In this document: one piece after another, positions 14,403 through 21,242 of the stretch
How positions within the stretch are numbered: the first letter of the stretch is position 1
Layout: each line of letters opens with the position of its first letter
NCBI RefSeq assembly: GCF_003344345.1
Contig: NZ_QPIP01000031.1
Coordinates: forward strand, 1-22,141
Reading direction: 5' to 3'
Length of the DNA: 22,141 bases
Source of the DNA: Wolbachia endosymbiont of Cylisticus convexus
GTDB taxonomy: Bacteria; Pseudomonadota; Alphaproteobacteria; Rickettsiales; Anaplasmataceae
Made by a program: the position numbers and the translations under genes
Notes under the pieces: model-generated
Told to the model about the DNA's origin: nothing
Databases searched by the model: none
What the model saw: the letters and a program-made list of their open reading frames with translations, nothing else

Positions 14403-15849
14403 CTTGCTTCTTATCCTCCTTCTTGTCATCTTTCTTAGTATCAACAGTAGAAAGATTTTTGATCGTTTTAATGTAAGTTTCAGGGTTTGGTGATTTAGGT
14501 GGCAATATTAAAGTGCCAACAAAAAACGGAAAGAAATCAGTATACATGTAAGCCATTAGCTCGCCCCATTCATATGGAGCACTAGCGAATACATATTGGC
14601 TCTCTACCAAAAATGACATTGCATTATTTTTTGTAGGTCCAAAAGCAGCGCTCGGAGCAGATATTTCTTTGTAAAGATATTTGTTAGTTGAAGGTGCTGG
14701 TACTGGTCCAATCTTAAATATTGAAGCTGGTTGCCACCAGAAGAATGCTTTGCAGTGATCTCCTACAACCTTAGCTTTAGCGCCTATTAAATACTCTTTG
14801 TCCGGAACATCAACATCATAGGTAATACCTGGTGACACCCGTACAGTAGCATTCGTGCTATCCTCCATTACAGTAAACGCTATTGGCACTCCTGATGGTA
14901 TTTCATCTCTATCTCGTGCTAGCCACTCTTTGCCCTCTAGTTGAATGATATCTCCTTTTTTAAAGACAGGATTGAAACGATTATCTACCTCTATGTCTCC
15001 TGACCCAGAAAAACCAAAAGTCACAGTCATAGAACAATATTCATCCATCTCTTTAACAATTTCTTTTACTGTTAATTCGGCTTTAGATGCCGTACCTGCC
15101 TTATGAAAATAAGTTGATGTATCAATATAAATGTCAGCACAATCAAATGTTAGTGGTGATAGCATATTTTTAGTATCACTAAGAAACATATCGCTTTTTG
15201 GTGCTTGCGTGTAATTGAGTCCCGATTTAGTACGGAGTACTCCAATTGCAGAATTTGGCATTGAACCGACTAGTCTTGAAGTACGAAGTACGCCACCATT
15301 CACCCGTATCATATAATCAATAAGTTGACGTATATACCCTTCGATACAGTCATACATGCTGTCATCAGTAGAGCCAGCACAGATGAACCCACGTGATGCT
15401 ATCGTTTTATATTGATAATCATTTATTTTTTTCACTACCTGCATTAATAATTCTTGATAAACACGTTCACCACGCTCCATAAATGACGTCATGCTTGTTG
15501 GCACATTTGAAGGAAATTTATCAAGATTAAATAAAAATTTGATATCCTCAGAATCTATCCCAGCTATGCCAGAAACTCGCTTGTAGTTAATTCTCATGGT
15601 TTTTTGATTAATTCTGTGAGCTTTCTGGTCGCCATGACTTGTGAAAAACTCATCATCGATTAACCCTCCTGTTGTGGGAATAAAAGGAGGCTGGACTAAA
15701 AAATGATCCTGTCCCGAATAGCGATTTGGCATATCAGGAGCACCAGGACCAGTGAAAGCGAGTAGTGGACTTGAAAACAAAACAGTTTCAATAAGCCTTT
15801 GCGATAATAATGTTGTTCTGTAATATGTTGAATCTGAATCAAGAGCCAT
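14395..15849 (-). CDS. Major capsid protein (P22 coat-like), 484 aa
   Basis: This is the HK97-fold shell protein. Support is mainly positional: it follows the scaffold gene and precedes adaptor and gp10-like genes, as in P22. Features seen are a helical N-terminal arm (LSQRLIETVLFSSPLLAF), a central MTVTFGFSGSGDIEVDNRFN region with beta-rich sequence to about 390 that could include an inserted domain like the P22 I-domain, and a hydrophobic C-terminal segment (YMYTDFFPFFVGTLILPP). The last 18 residues are a Lys/Asp tail. P22 coat is 430 aa, so this one is longer. ATG 15849 overlaps the scaffold stop as TAATG with GGGGG upstream, giving tight translational coupling. Confidence 0.8.
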   Translation of the reverse strand: MALDSDSTYYRTTLLSQRLIETVLFSSPLLAFTGPGAPDMPNRYSGQDHFLVQPPFIPTTGGLIDDEFFTSHGDQKAHRINQKTMRINYKRVSGIAGIDSEDIKFLFNLDKFPSNVPTSMTSFMERGERVYQELLMQVVKKINDYQYKTIASRGFICAGSTDDSMYDCIEGYIRQLIDYMIRVNGGVLRTSRLVGSMPNSAIGVLRTKSGLNYTQAPKSDMFLSDTKNMLSPLTFDCADIYIDTSTYFHKAGTASKAELTVKEIVKEMDEYCSMTVTFGFSGSGDIEVDNRFNPVFKKGDIIQLEGKEWLARDRDEIPSGVPIAFTVMEDSTNATVRVSPGITYDVDVPDKEYLIGAKAKVVGDHCKAFFWWQPASIFKIGPVPAPSTNKYLYKEISAPSAAFGPTKNNAMSFLVESQYVFASAPYEWGELMAYMYTDFFPFFVGTLILPPKSPNPETYIKTIKNLSTVDTKKDDKKEDKKQDE

Positions 15850-16346
15850 TAGTACCCCCTAGTGCGAAAATAATTTTGTACTTGCTTGAACTCTTCTTCG
15901 AAGTCATTCGGCACATTGCTATGTTTGTAATTAGTGGGTATGGCAGTTGCTTTACTGCTCTTGTGTAGCCCTTGTTTTAAATCACCAACTTCTTCTTTGA
16001 ATTTAGACAGTGGCTTACTTCGGAGTTCCTGGGATAACTGATCATCTTTTGCAATATCAGCTAGTTTTTTCACAAAAGAAGTTTTATTCTTACCTTTTGC
16101 TATCTGCTCATTAATATAACGAACTTTACTTACAGTTAGCGTATCGCAAAAATCTTGTAGATCCTGATAATCTTCACCATTTAGAACCTTTTCAGCAAAT
16201 TGCTCATTTGCTTTCACCATTTCTAAGGTTTGACGATCATCATCGCTGATCGTATGCCCCTTGGCTATTGCCTCATCGAGAATATTTCTCGTTTTTTCTA
16301 CACTTTCTGCATAGAAATCATCGTTTATTTCATTGTTTTCAATCAT
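15849..16346 (-). CDS. Probable scaffolding protein, 165 aa
   Basis: This is a small, highly charged, almost entirely helical protein. It has an acidic N-terminus (MIENNEINDDFYAESVEKTR), no cysteine-rich or membrane features, and a Lys-containing C-terminal helix region (NDFEEEFKQVQNYFRTRGY). It is immediately upstream of, and stop/start-coupled to, the coat gene, the usual place for a scaffold that directs prohead assembly and is then lost. P22 scaffold is about 303 aa, so this would be a short version. Start ATG 16346 has AGGAG upstream. Assignment rests on context and composition, not a family match. Confidence 0.65.
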   Translation of the reverse strand: MIENNEINDDFYAESVEKTRNILDEAIAKGHTISDDDRQTLEMVKANEQFAEKVLNGEDYQDLQDFCDTLTVSKVRYINEQIAKGKNKTSFVKKLADIAKDDQLSQELRSKPLSKFKEEVGDLKQGLHKSSKATAIPTNYKHSNVPNDFEEEFKQVQNYFRTRGY

Positions 16347-16378
16347 GTTTTTCTCCTGTTAAAAAATTTTATTTCATG

Positions 16379-18895
16379 TCAGTACCTAATGTAGTAGTCA
16401 TAAGTTTTGTCACTAATAGTTGGAACATTGAACATCGTTGTTCCCTTATTGTTAATCTCACTGGCAATCATATCTGCCAGCCCTTCTGGGGTCGTCTCCT
16501 TAGTTGCTTTTACTTCTTTAAATTCCCTGGCAGTAACATCAGTTGGTGGTTTTCCACTACCTTCAACACTCCACCAAATTAACGTATCAAAACTGTTGCC
16601 AGTATTTGCATTGCTGTAAGTCTTAAGACCGATAAAATCTCCTGCTTTCACTTCTTTAAATTTGATCACATAGAGGCATCTTTGCGTAAACAGCGCTTTA
16701 TGCTGCATAGCATAGGTTATTACTGAGTTTTTCTCAGCAAACAGTACATTAGGCTTTCCTGGTATTCTCTTGTCCGTCGCTGATTGTTTGTAAATAACGT
16801 GATTACTCCATGTTTTTATTGGTAAATTTATAGCAACACCGTCTTGGAAATCCAAAAGTTTAGAAAAAGTACCAGCAGTAAAACTCGTACCACGTGTTAA
16901 AGACACTGAATTTACAAACCAAGGTGAAAACAAAAAGTAATTCTGTGAAGCTGGAGCATTAGCACCATTTGGTTGCAAAAAAGTAGCGCTATTTCGTGGT
17001 ATAATTAAAGGAAAACCAATATTATAAACTCTACTACTAAAATTAACCGGATTAAACAATCCATGTAAACCAGAATGATATTCAGATTGTTGATAATTAA
17101 GATTTACTGTCAGATAAAAAAATCCTTCCTTAATAGAATAATGTGCTTTAGTTTGCTCAGTTACTTTATCAATACCCTTATTATATAAGGTATTAATAAT
17201 AGAACTTGAAATTAAATTGGTTCCACTTTTAGTTTGAAAATAACTTGGAAAATTAGAATCAGAACCCGCAAAGTTTACTACAATCAAATGAGCATTAGTT
17301 ATTTCTAATATACCACTTGAATAACCAGTAGTAACATCAAACGAATGGCAACAAGTTATGCTGTCTGCTGCTGTAACATATTGAAAATCATAGTTAATAT
17401 CTGAATTGGCATGAAATGTAGTTTCAAGCCACAGATGACCAATATCATCACCCTCAGGCTTTGCATTTACTACTCCGTCTCCTTCGAAAGCAACTTTAAC
17501 TTTATTATTTAGAGCAAACCTTTTAATATGCTCGCTTGAGATCGCATTAAACCAATTTGGTACATCTTTGGTTTGCAGCATATCAAAGTTCACTGGCGCA
17601 TGATCCAGCTTGTCATATAGTCTTTTGTATTCAATGCCGAGCGGACTAATCGCTGTTGAATCAAGTGTACGACCATCGCACTTGATTAAATTTATCTCTT
17701 CTTCATTAACTTTTGCTCCTTTTGGATAAGAAACTAGTTCACCGATATTATCGACAAACTTAAGACCATCAATTGCAAAAACCAGCTCATTGTAATTGTT
17801 ATTAATGCTGTATTTATTTGCTTTAAACGAAGAAAATAATAAATTAGATTTTGCTAAATCAGAATTTTGTGTTGGATATTTAAAATCAACTGATGAAACT
17901 GGTGCTGAAACCTCTGCACAATAAAAATTTGTCGCTTTAAAATTAAATGTCCGATCCGTTGGTAATACAAACTTTAACGTCAAACTTTGATCATCACCAA
18001 TATCTGCAGGTATGACAAAGTCGAGCAAAGTTAAACCAGTGTCATAAACCTTTGGCGTATCAGAATCAATTAAAAATTGATCGATTGACATAACTTTCGG
18101 CGGTGTTGATGATTTTGCACCAAAATTACGAATTGCTACTAAATTAATGATTATATCATCACCACCTCTCCAAGCATAAAACTTTAGCTTAAATGTTCCA
18201 GAAATAGCATTCCACAAGGCATTAGAATGTTTAAATACTATAGCTTTCTCGAGAGGCGAATTTTTCTCATTAGACTTTTCACAAATAACATTTAAATAAA
18301 AACGAGGATTGCCTTCACTGATTCGTTCAGCCTCAGTGATATCTTTAATGAAAACCCTATCAATGTCAGTTCTATCCTGTATCGGTACTGAATCAGCATA
18401 AGATCTTACAAACTGCCATGAAAGTCCAGCAATTGGCACTTGTGAAAACAGAGGTGAAACATAGCCAGGTCCCTGCCCTCTATCATCAATCTGCAAACCA
18501 ATATTAAACTGCCCATCGATAAACAAATTATCAGATATTATAGCGCTAGTTGGATCAGCGCTGCGCTGCTCCTGAAAGTAAGGGAGATCAGTAAAAACAG
18601 TCTCAGGAGCTGCAGCATTGCCGTAACAGCACTTCAGCTCTACGATGTAACGATCTTCAGGGTCATCTATGTCAACAAAGTAGTAGAGTTTATGGGGCAA
18701 TGCACCGTTTTCATCAAGTTGCAGAGGATTTGGTGCTGGTACGACATTTCCTTCTTTATTTTTGTAATAGGCATTACGAAGAGTTGTAGGACTCTTCTTG
18801 TCATAGAAATACATCCAGTAGCCAGCGGCTGGCATACCCTCTCTATTCCTAATAATGTCTTGCAATACTATACTTAGTATTAACTTCTGTGTCAT
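16379..18895 (-). CDS. Tail fibre/tailspike receptor-binding protein, 838 aa
   Basis: This is the largest gene and the first of the operon. The N-terminal 110 residues follow the pattern of particle-binding domains of phage fibres: REGMPAAGYWMYFYDKKSPT, then YYKNKEGN, NPLQLDENGALP and RYIVELK. A DNLFIDGQFNIGLQ turn (123-135) leads into beta-sandwich-like sequence (about 150-340). Residues 385-430 (GELVSYPKGAKVNEEEINLI, then KCDGRTLDS and YKRLYDKL) resemble the phage tail-collar domain. The beta-rich C-terminal half would bind the host surface. No beta-helix repeats or hydrolase motif are visible, so enzymatic activity is not claimed. ATG 18895 has AAGGAG upstream and a near-perfect promoter. 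Confidence 0.75.
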   Translation of the reverse strand: MTQKLILSIVLQDIIRNREGMPAAGYWMYFYDKKSPTTLRNAYYKNKEGNVVPAPNPLQLDENGALPHKLYYFVDIDDPEDRYIVELKCCYGNAAAPETVFTDLPYFQEQRSADPTSAIISDNLFIDGQFNIGLQIDDRGQGPGYVSPLFSQVPIAGLSWQFVRSYADSVPIQDRTDIDRVFIKDITEAERISEGNPRFYLNVICEKSNEKNSPLEKAIVFKHSNALWNAISGTFKLKFYAWRGGDDIIINLVAIRNFGAKSSTPPKVMSIDQFLIDSDTPKVYDTGLTLLDFVIPADIGDDQSLTLKFVLPTDRTFNFKATNFYCAEVSAPVSSVDFKYPTQNSDLAKSNLLFSSFKANKYSINNNYNELVFAIDGLKFVDNIGELVSYPKGAKVNEEEINLIKCDGRTLDSTAISPLGIEYKRLYDKLDHAPVNFDMLQTKDVPNWFNAISSEHIKRFALNNKVKVAFEGDGVVNAKPEGDDIGHLWLETTFHANSDINYDFQYVTAADSITCCHSFDVTTGYSSGILEITNAHLIVVNFAGSDSNFPSYFQTKSGTNLISSSIINTLYNKGIDKVTEQTKAHYSIKEGFFYLTVNLNYQQSEYHSGLHGLFNPVNFSSRVYNIGFPLIIPRNSATFLQPNGANAPASQNYFLFSPWFVNSVSLTRGTSFTAGTFSKLLDFQDGVAINLPIKTWSNHVIYKQSATDKRIPGKPNVLFAEKNSVITYAMQHKALFTQRCLYVIKFKEVKAGDFIGLKTYSNANTGNSFDTLIWWSVEGSGKPPTDVTAREFKEVKATKETTPEGLADMIASEINNKGTTMFNVPTISDKTYDYYIRY

Positions 18896-18927
18896 TTCTC
18901 CTTAACATCAGCAAAAGCTAATACCCG

Positions 18928-18956
18928 TGTATACTCAACCTACCATAATCTGTCAA
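18928..18956 (-). promoter_or_regulatory. Main promoter of the structural operon
   Basis: On the minus strand it is TTGACA (18951-18956), 17 bases, TATACA (18928-18933), 32 bases before the fibre gene. It is nearly consensus, and it is the only clear promoter seen for a 13-kb operon whose genes mostly overlap. Its -35 box is 12 bases from that of the divergent relBE-2 promoter. Confidence 0.75.
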
Positions 18957-18968
18957 TATAATTCTTTA

Positions 18969-18997
18969 TTGAAAATTTTAGGAAAATGTTGTATAAT
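18969..18997 (+). promoter_or_regulatory. Sigma70-type promoter of relBE module 2
   Basis: TTGAAA (18969-18974), 17 bases, TATAAT (18992-18997), 24 bases before the antitoxin ATG. It matches the module 1 promoter almost base for base, including the distance to the start codon. Confidence 0.8.
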
Positions 18998-19021
18998 TAA
19001 TGGTAGATTTCGGTAAAACTT

Positions 19022-19231
19022 ATGGCTGATTCAGGCATTAATATTAGTGAAAAAGTTTTAAAAGACCTTGCTCGTCTGGCTAAAGTAAAGAATCAATCAG
19101 CTCAAGAGCTAGCAGAGCAGTTTATAAAAGAAGCAATTGAAAATGAAGAAGATATGGCAATAGCCAAACTTGCTATTCAACGTGACACTCGAAATGCAAA
19201 ATTCATCAGGCATGAAGACATCAACTGGTGA
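19022..19231 (+). CDS. relB: RelB/RHH-type antitoxin 2, 69 aa
   Basis: This is the antitoxin of module 2. It has the same layout as antitoxin 1: MADSGINISEKVLKDLARLA and a helix around SAQELAEQFIKEAIE (ribbon-helix-helix-like), then a C-terminal toxin-binding part ending RHEDINW. It begins with the same MADS-x-IN as antitoxin 1 and is clearly a paralogue. The leader is conserved too (ggtaaaacttatggc). It overlaps toxin 2 by 20 bases, and it diverges from the structural operon. If it autorepresses as RelB proteins do, its operator would lie close to the structural promoter. Confidence 0.82.
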   Translation: MADSGINISEKVLKDLARLAKVKNQSAQELAEQFIKEAIENEEDMAIAKLAIQRDTRNAKFIRHEDINW

Positions 19232-19496
19232 TAAGTATTTAATCTGCTATGAGGAAAATGTAGTTCACAAAGACATTTCAAACCTTCCAAAGACAATATG
19301 GTCAAGGATAAAAGAAATTGTAAAAGAGCGTCTTACACTTTCTCCTGAAAAAGCAGGAGATCCATTACTCGGTGAGTTCAAAGGACATCGTAGAATACGA
19401 TCTGGTGATTATCGTTTGGTTTATAGGATAAGTAAATTAGAACGTACAGTAATAATTACTGCAATAGAGCATAGAGAATACATCTATAAAAGTTAG
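19212..19496 (+). CDS. relE: RelE/ParE-type toxin 2, 94 aa
   Basis: This is an intact RelE-superfamily toxin with the core FKGHRRIRSGDYRLVYRI followed by ITAIEHREYIYK at the C-terminus. A frame extends upstream to 19170, but the start is placed at ATG 19212 (MKTSTGDKY). This corresponds to the start of toxin 1 (MKTSGNKRY) and gives the same 20-base overlap with its antitoxin. It is about 9 aa shorter than reconstructed toxin 1, lacking the LDLL-type tail. The likely role is element maintenance by post-segregational killing, or stress response; the sequence does not show which. Confidence 0.85.
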   Translation: MKTSTGDKYLICYEENVVHKDISNLPKTIWSRIKEIVKERLTLSPEKAGDPLLGEFKGHRRIRSGDYRLVYRISKLERTVIITAIEHREYIYKS

Positions 19497-19523
19497 AACC
19501 TTCCTATAAGCATAGTATATTTC

Positions 19524-19554
19524 ATTATACAGCCCTCCTTGCTGATCCATTCTT
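19524..19554. repeat. 31-bp direct repeat, copy A (before relBE module 3)
   Basis: It matches 20152-20182 with a single mismatch. The two copies bracket relBE module 3 and its promoter. Positions 19531-19554 also match, in reverse complement with one mismatch, the 5' end of the helicase gene (20337-20360). Confidence 0.85.
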
Positions 19555-19556
19555 TA

Positions 19557-19585
19557 TTGAAAATTTTAGGAAAATGTTGTATACT
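19557..19585 (+). promoter_or_regulatory. Sigma70-type promoter of relBE module 3
   Basis: TTGAAA (19557-19562), 17 bases, TATACT (19580-19585), 28 bases before the antitoxin. The spacer is identical to that of module 2. Confidence 0.78.
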
Positions 19586-19613
19586 TATGTAGCAGTATAT
19601 CTTGGTAAAATTT

Positions 19614-19850
19614 ATGGATGATTCAAAAGTTGTTATAACACTCAACTCAAAAGCCCTCCACAATCTCACCCAACTAGCTACATTCAACAAAGAGTCAGTT
19701 GAAAAGTTAGCAAAAAGGTTAGTCATAGATGGAATCGAATGTGAAATTGAAAATATCGCACTCTCGAAAATCATCAAGGAAACTGATTCTCCTGATGCAA
19801 AGATGATTAAAGGCGGTGATGTAGATTGGGATACACTATTATCTGCATAA
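19614..19850 (+). CDS. relB: RelB/RHH-type antitoxin 3, 78 aa
   Basis: This is a paralogue of antitoxins 1 and 2: MDDSKVVITLNSKALHNLTQ, then helix SVEKLAKRLVIDGIECE and NIALSKIIKETDSPD. The last part closely parallels IAFSKIIRELSDDD in antitoxin 1. I start it at ATG 19614, because the surrounding ggtaaaatttatgg is the conserved leader. A TTG 12 bases upstream is also in frame. Unlike modules 1 and 2 it does not overlap its toxin; seven bases separate them. Confidence 0.8.
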   Translation: MDDSKVVITLNSKALHNLTQLATFNKESVEKLAKRLVIDGIECEIENIALSKIIKETDSPDAKMIKGGDVDWDTLLSA

Positions 19851-19857
19851 ATAAATT

Positions 19858-20142
19858 GTGAAGTATGAGGTTGATTACCCAGAAAAAATCTTTAAGAGAG
19901 ATTTTCGTCCCTTGTCACCAGAAATAAGAAAAAAAATAAAAAAACTCATAGAAGACGAAATTGCATTTAATCCATTCAAGGTTGGTAAACCGCTAAGTGG
20001 TAATTTGAAAGGATATAGAAGCTTCAGAACTAAAGATTGTCGTATTGTGTACCGTATAAACATTGCAGAACATAAAATAATTCCTGCTTCAGTAGGATAT
20101 AGAAAAGATGTTTATGATAAGATACCATTAGATTTACTGTAG
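19858..20142 (+). CDS. relE: RelE/ParE-type toxin 3, 94 aa
   Basis: This is an intact RelE-superfamily toxin. The core is LKGYRSFRTKDCRIVYRI followed by VGYRKDVYDKIPLDLL; the LDLL end matches the reconstructed end of toxin 1. Compared with modules 1 and 2 the core has Tyr-Arg-Ser-Phe in place of His-Arg-Arg-Ile, so it is a more diverged paralogue. The start is GTG at 19858. Tandem position after module 2 and the shared promoter block suggest spread by duplication of whole modules. Its 3' flank holds the second copy of the 31-bp repeat. Confidence 0.82.
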   Translation: MKYEVDYPEKIFKRDFRPLSPEIRKKIKKLIEDEIAFNPFKVGKPLSGNLKGYRSFRTKDCRIVYRINIAEHKIIPASVGYRKDVYDKIPLDLL

Positions 20143-20151
20143 AAATATATT

Positions 20152-20182
20152 ATTATACAGCCCTCCTTCCTGATCCATTCTT
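20152..20182. repeat. 31-bp direct repeat, copy B (after relBE module 3)
   Basis: The single difference from copy A is c for g at 20169. It overlaps the left arm of the long inverted repeat 20159-20189/20330-20360. Confidence 0.85.
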
Positions 20183-20360
20183 CACCTTAGGTGGCTTTGC
20201 TCAGCTCAAAAATAACCATTTTTTGGGTACCCCCCACTATAAGTTATATTATATTATTTATATATAATATAATATAACTCATTGGGAGAGGCGACGAAAC
20301 AAGATCTTGAGTTTGAGGAGCCTCCGGTTTAAGGTGAAGAATGGATCAGGAAGGAGGGCT
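20159..20360. repeat. 31-bp perfect inverted repeat flanking a spacer with an AT palindrome
   Basis: The arms 20159-20189 and 20330-20360 are exact reverse complements, 140 bases apart. The right arm contains the ribosome-binding site and start codon of the helicase gene. In the middle, 20242-20257 and 20264-20279 form a perfect 16-bp all-but-AT stem with a 6-base loop. Together they make a nested, cruciform-capable structure filling the 198-bp gap between toxin 3 and the helicase. No promoter for the helicase is obvious apart from AT-rich sequence in this palindrome. Confidence 0.85.
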
Positions 20361-21210
20361 CAGGGTCGATGAGGACGTCAAGTTAATCTTTGACTATCTC
20401 AAAGACTATAAAAACTATATCAATAAGCTACTCAGCAATACGAGTGACATCGAAGGAATGACAACAGGAATAGAGCAGCTTGATAAGATAACAGGTGGCC
20501 TCAAAGAGGGAGAGCTCACTGTACTTGCCGCTCGTACTTCGATTGGCAAGACTTCAATAGCATTATATATGGCTCTGCAGGCCACAAAGCTGCTAAATGA
20601 CCACGAGTATGTCTGTTTCTTCTCGCTCGAAATGTCAGCAAATCAATTGATCAACAGAATAATCAGCATTGAAGTCAATGAAACAATAAATAACATTCTC
20701 AAGAGCCAGAATATGGATCTTTTATATCGTGGAATAAATCAAATAACCTTTTTAAATATTCTCATCGATAACTCAGGAAATATGGATTTAAATGTCCTCA
20801 GAAGAAAGATCGCATCAATTTGTAATAAATACAGCATAAAATGCATATACATTGACTATCTGCAGTTACTCAGAGGATCAGGAAGAACAGAGAATAGAAC
20901 TCTTGAAGTAACAGAGATCAGTAGAACTTTAAAGAACATTACCAAAGACTTTGAAGTTCCTATCGTAGCATTGTCACAAATAAATCGTAAGGTAGAAGAC
21001 AGACAAAACAAAAGACCGCAATTAGCAGACCTAAGAGAGTCAGGGAGCATCGAACAGGATGCTGACATAGTTTTACTACTCTACAGAGATAGTTACTATA
21101 AAACCGACGCTAATAACGAATTAGAGATAAATGTTGCAAAGAATCGCAGTGGATCAACAGGCAAAGTTACAGTGCCTTACCAAGTTAATACTGGAAGGAT
21201 ATTGATTTAA
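20341..21210 (+). CDS. DnaB-type replicative helicase, RecA-like domain only, 289 aa
   Basis: This is a superfamily 4 hexameric helicase that would unwind the replicon at its fork. Visible elements: the entry GMTTGIEQLDKITGGLKEGEL (39-59), Walker A ARTSIGKTS (64-72), Glu97 in FFSLEMSA, Walker B IYIDYLQLL (169-177), LSQINRKVEDR (211-221), LRESGSIEQDAD (231-242) and the C-terminal VAKNRSGSTG. Chromosomal DnaB is about 450-500 aa with an N-terminal primase/loader-binding domain. Here only about 38 residues precede the ATPase domain. ATG 20341 has AAGGTGA upstream, so this short form looks like the real start rather than a mis-call. Its stop overlaps the original stop of toxin 1, encoded convergently. 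Confidence 0.9.
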   Translation: MDQEGGLRVDEDVKLIFDYLKDYKNYINKLLSNTSDIEGMTTGIEQLDKITGGLKEGELTVLAARTSIGKTSIALYMALQATKLLNDHEYVCFFSLEMSANQLINRIISIEVNETINNILKSQNMDLLYRGINQITFLNILIDNSGNMDLNVLRRKIASICNKYSIKCIYIDYLQLLRGSGRTENRTLEVTEISRTLKNITKDFEVPIVALSQINRKVEDRQNKRPQLADLRESGSIEQDADIVLLLYRDSYYKTDANNELEINVAKNRSGSTGKVTVPYQVNTGRILI

Positions 21211-21242
21211 CGTTTTAGTAAGTCTAATATTGCCTGATTGTA
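21207..21242 (-). pseudogene. relE: Detached 3' end of relE toxin 1
   Basis: Read on the minus strand from the octamer, this encodes ..NQAILDLLKR and then TAA (21207-21209). Joined to 1339-1622 over one copy of tgattgta it restores a 103-aa toxin. The ending resembles that of toxin 3 (DKIPLDLL). The stop codon overlaps the helicase stop (21208-21210) on the other strand. Confidence 0.85.
21235..21242. repeat. 8-bp target-site duplication tgattgta (left flank of IS copy 2)
   Basis: This is identical to 1339-1346 at the right flank of IS copy 1. Confidence 0.85.
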
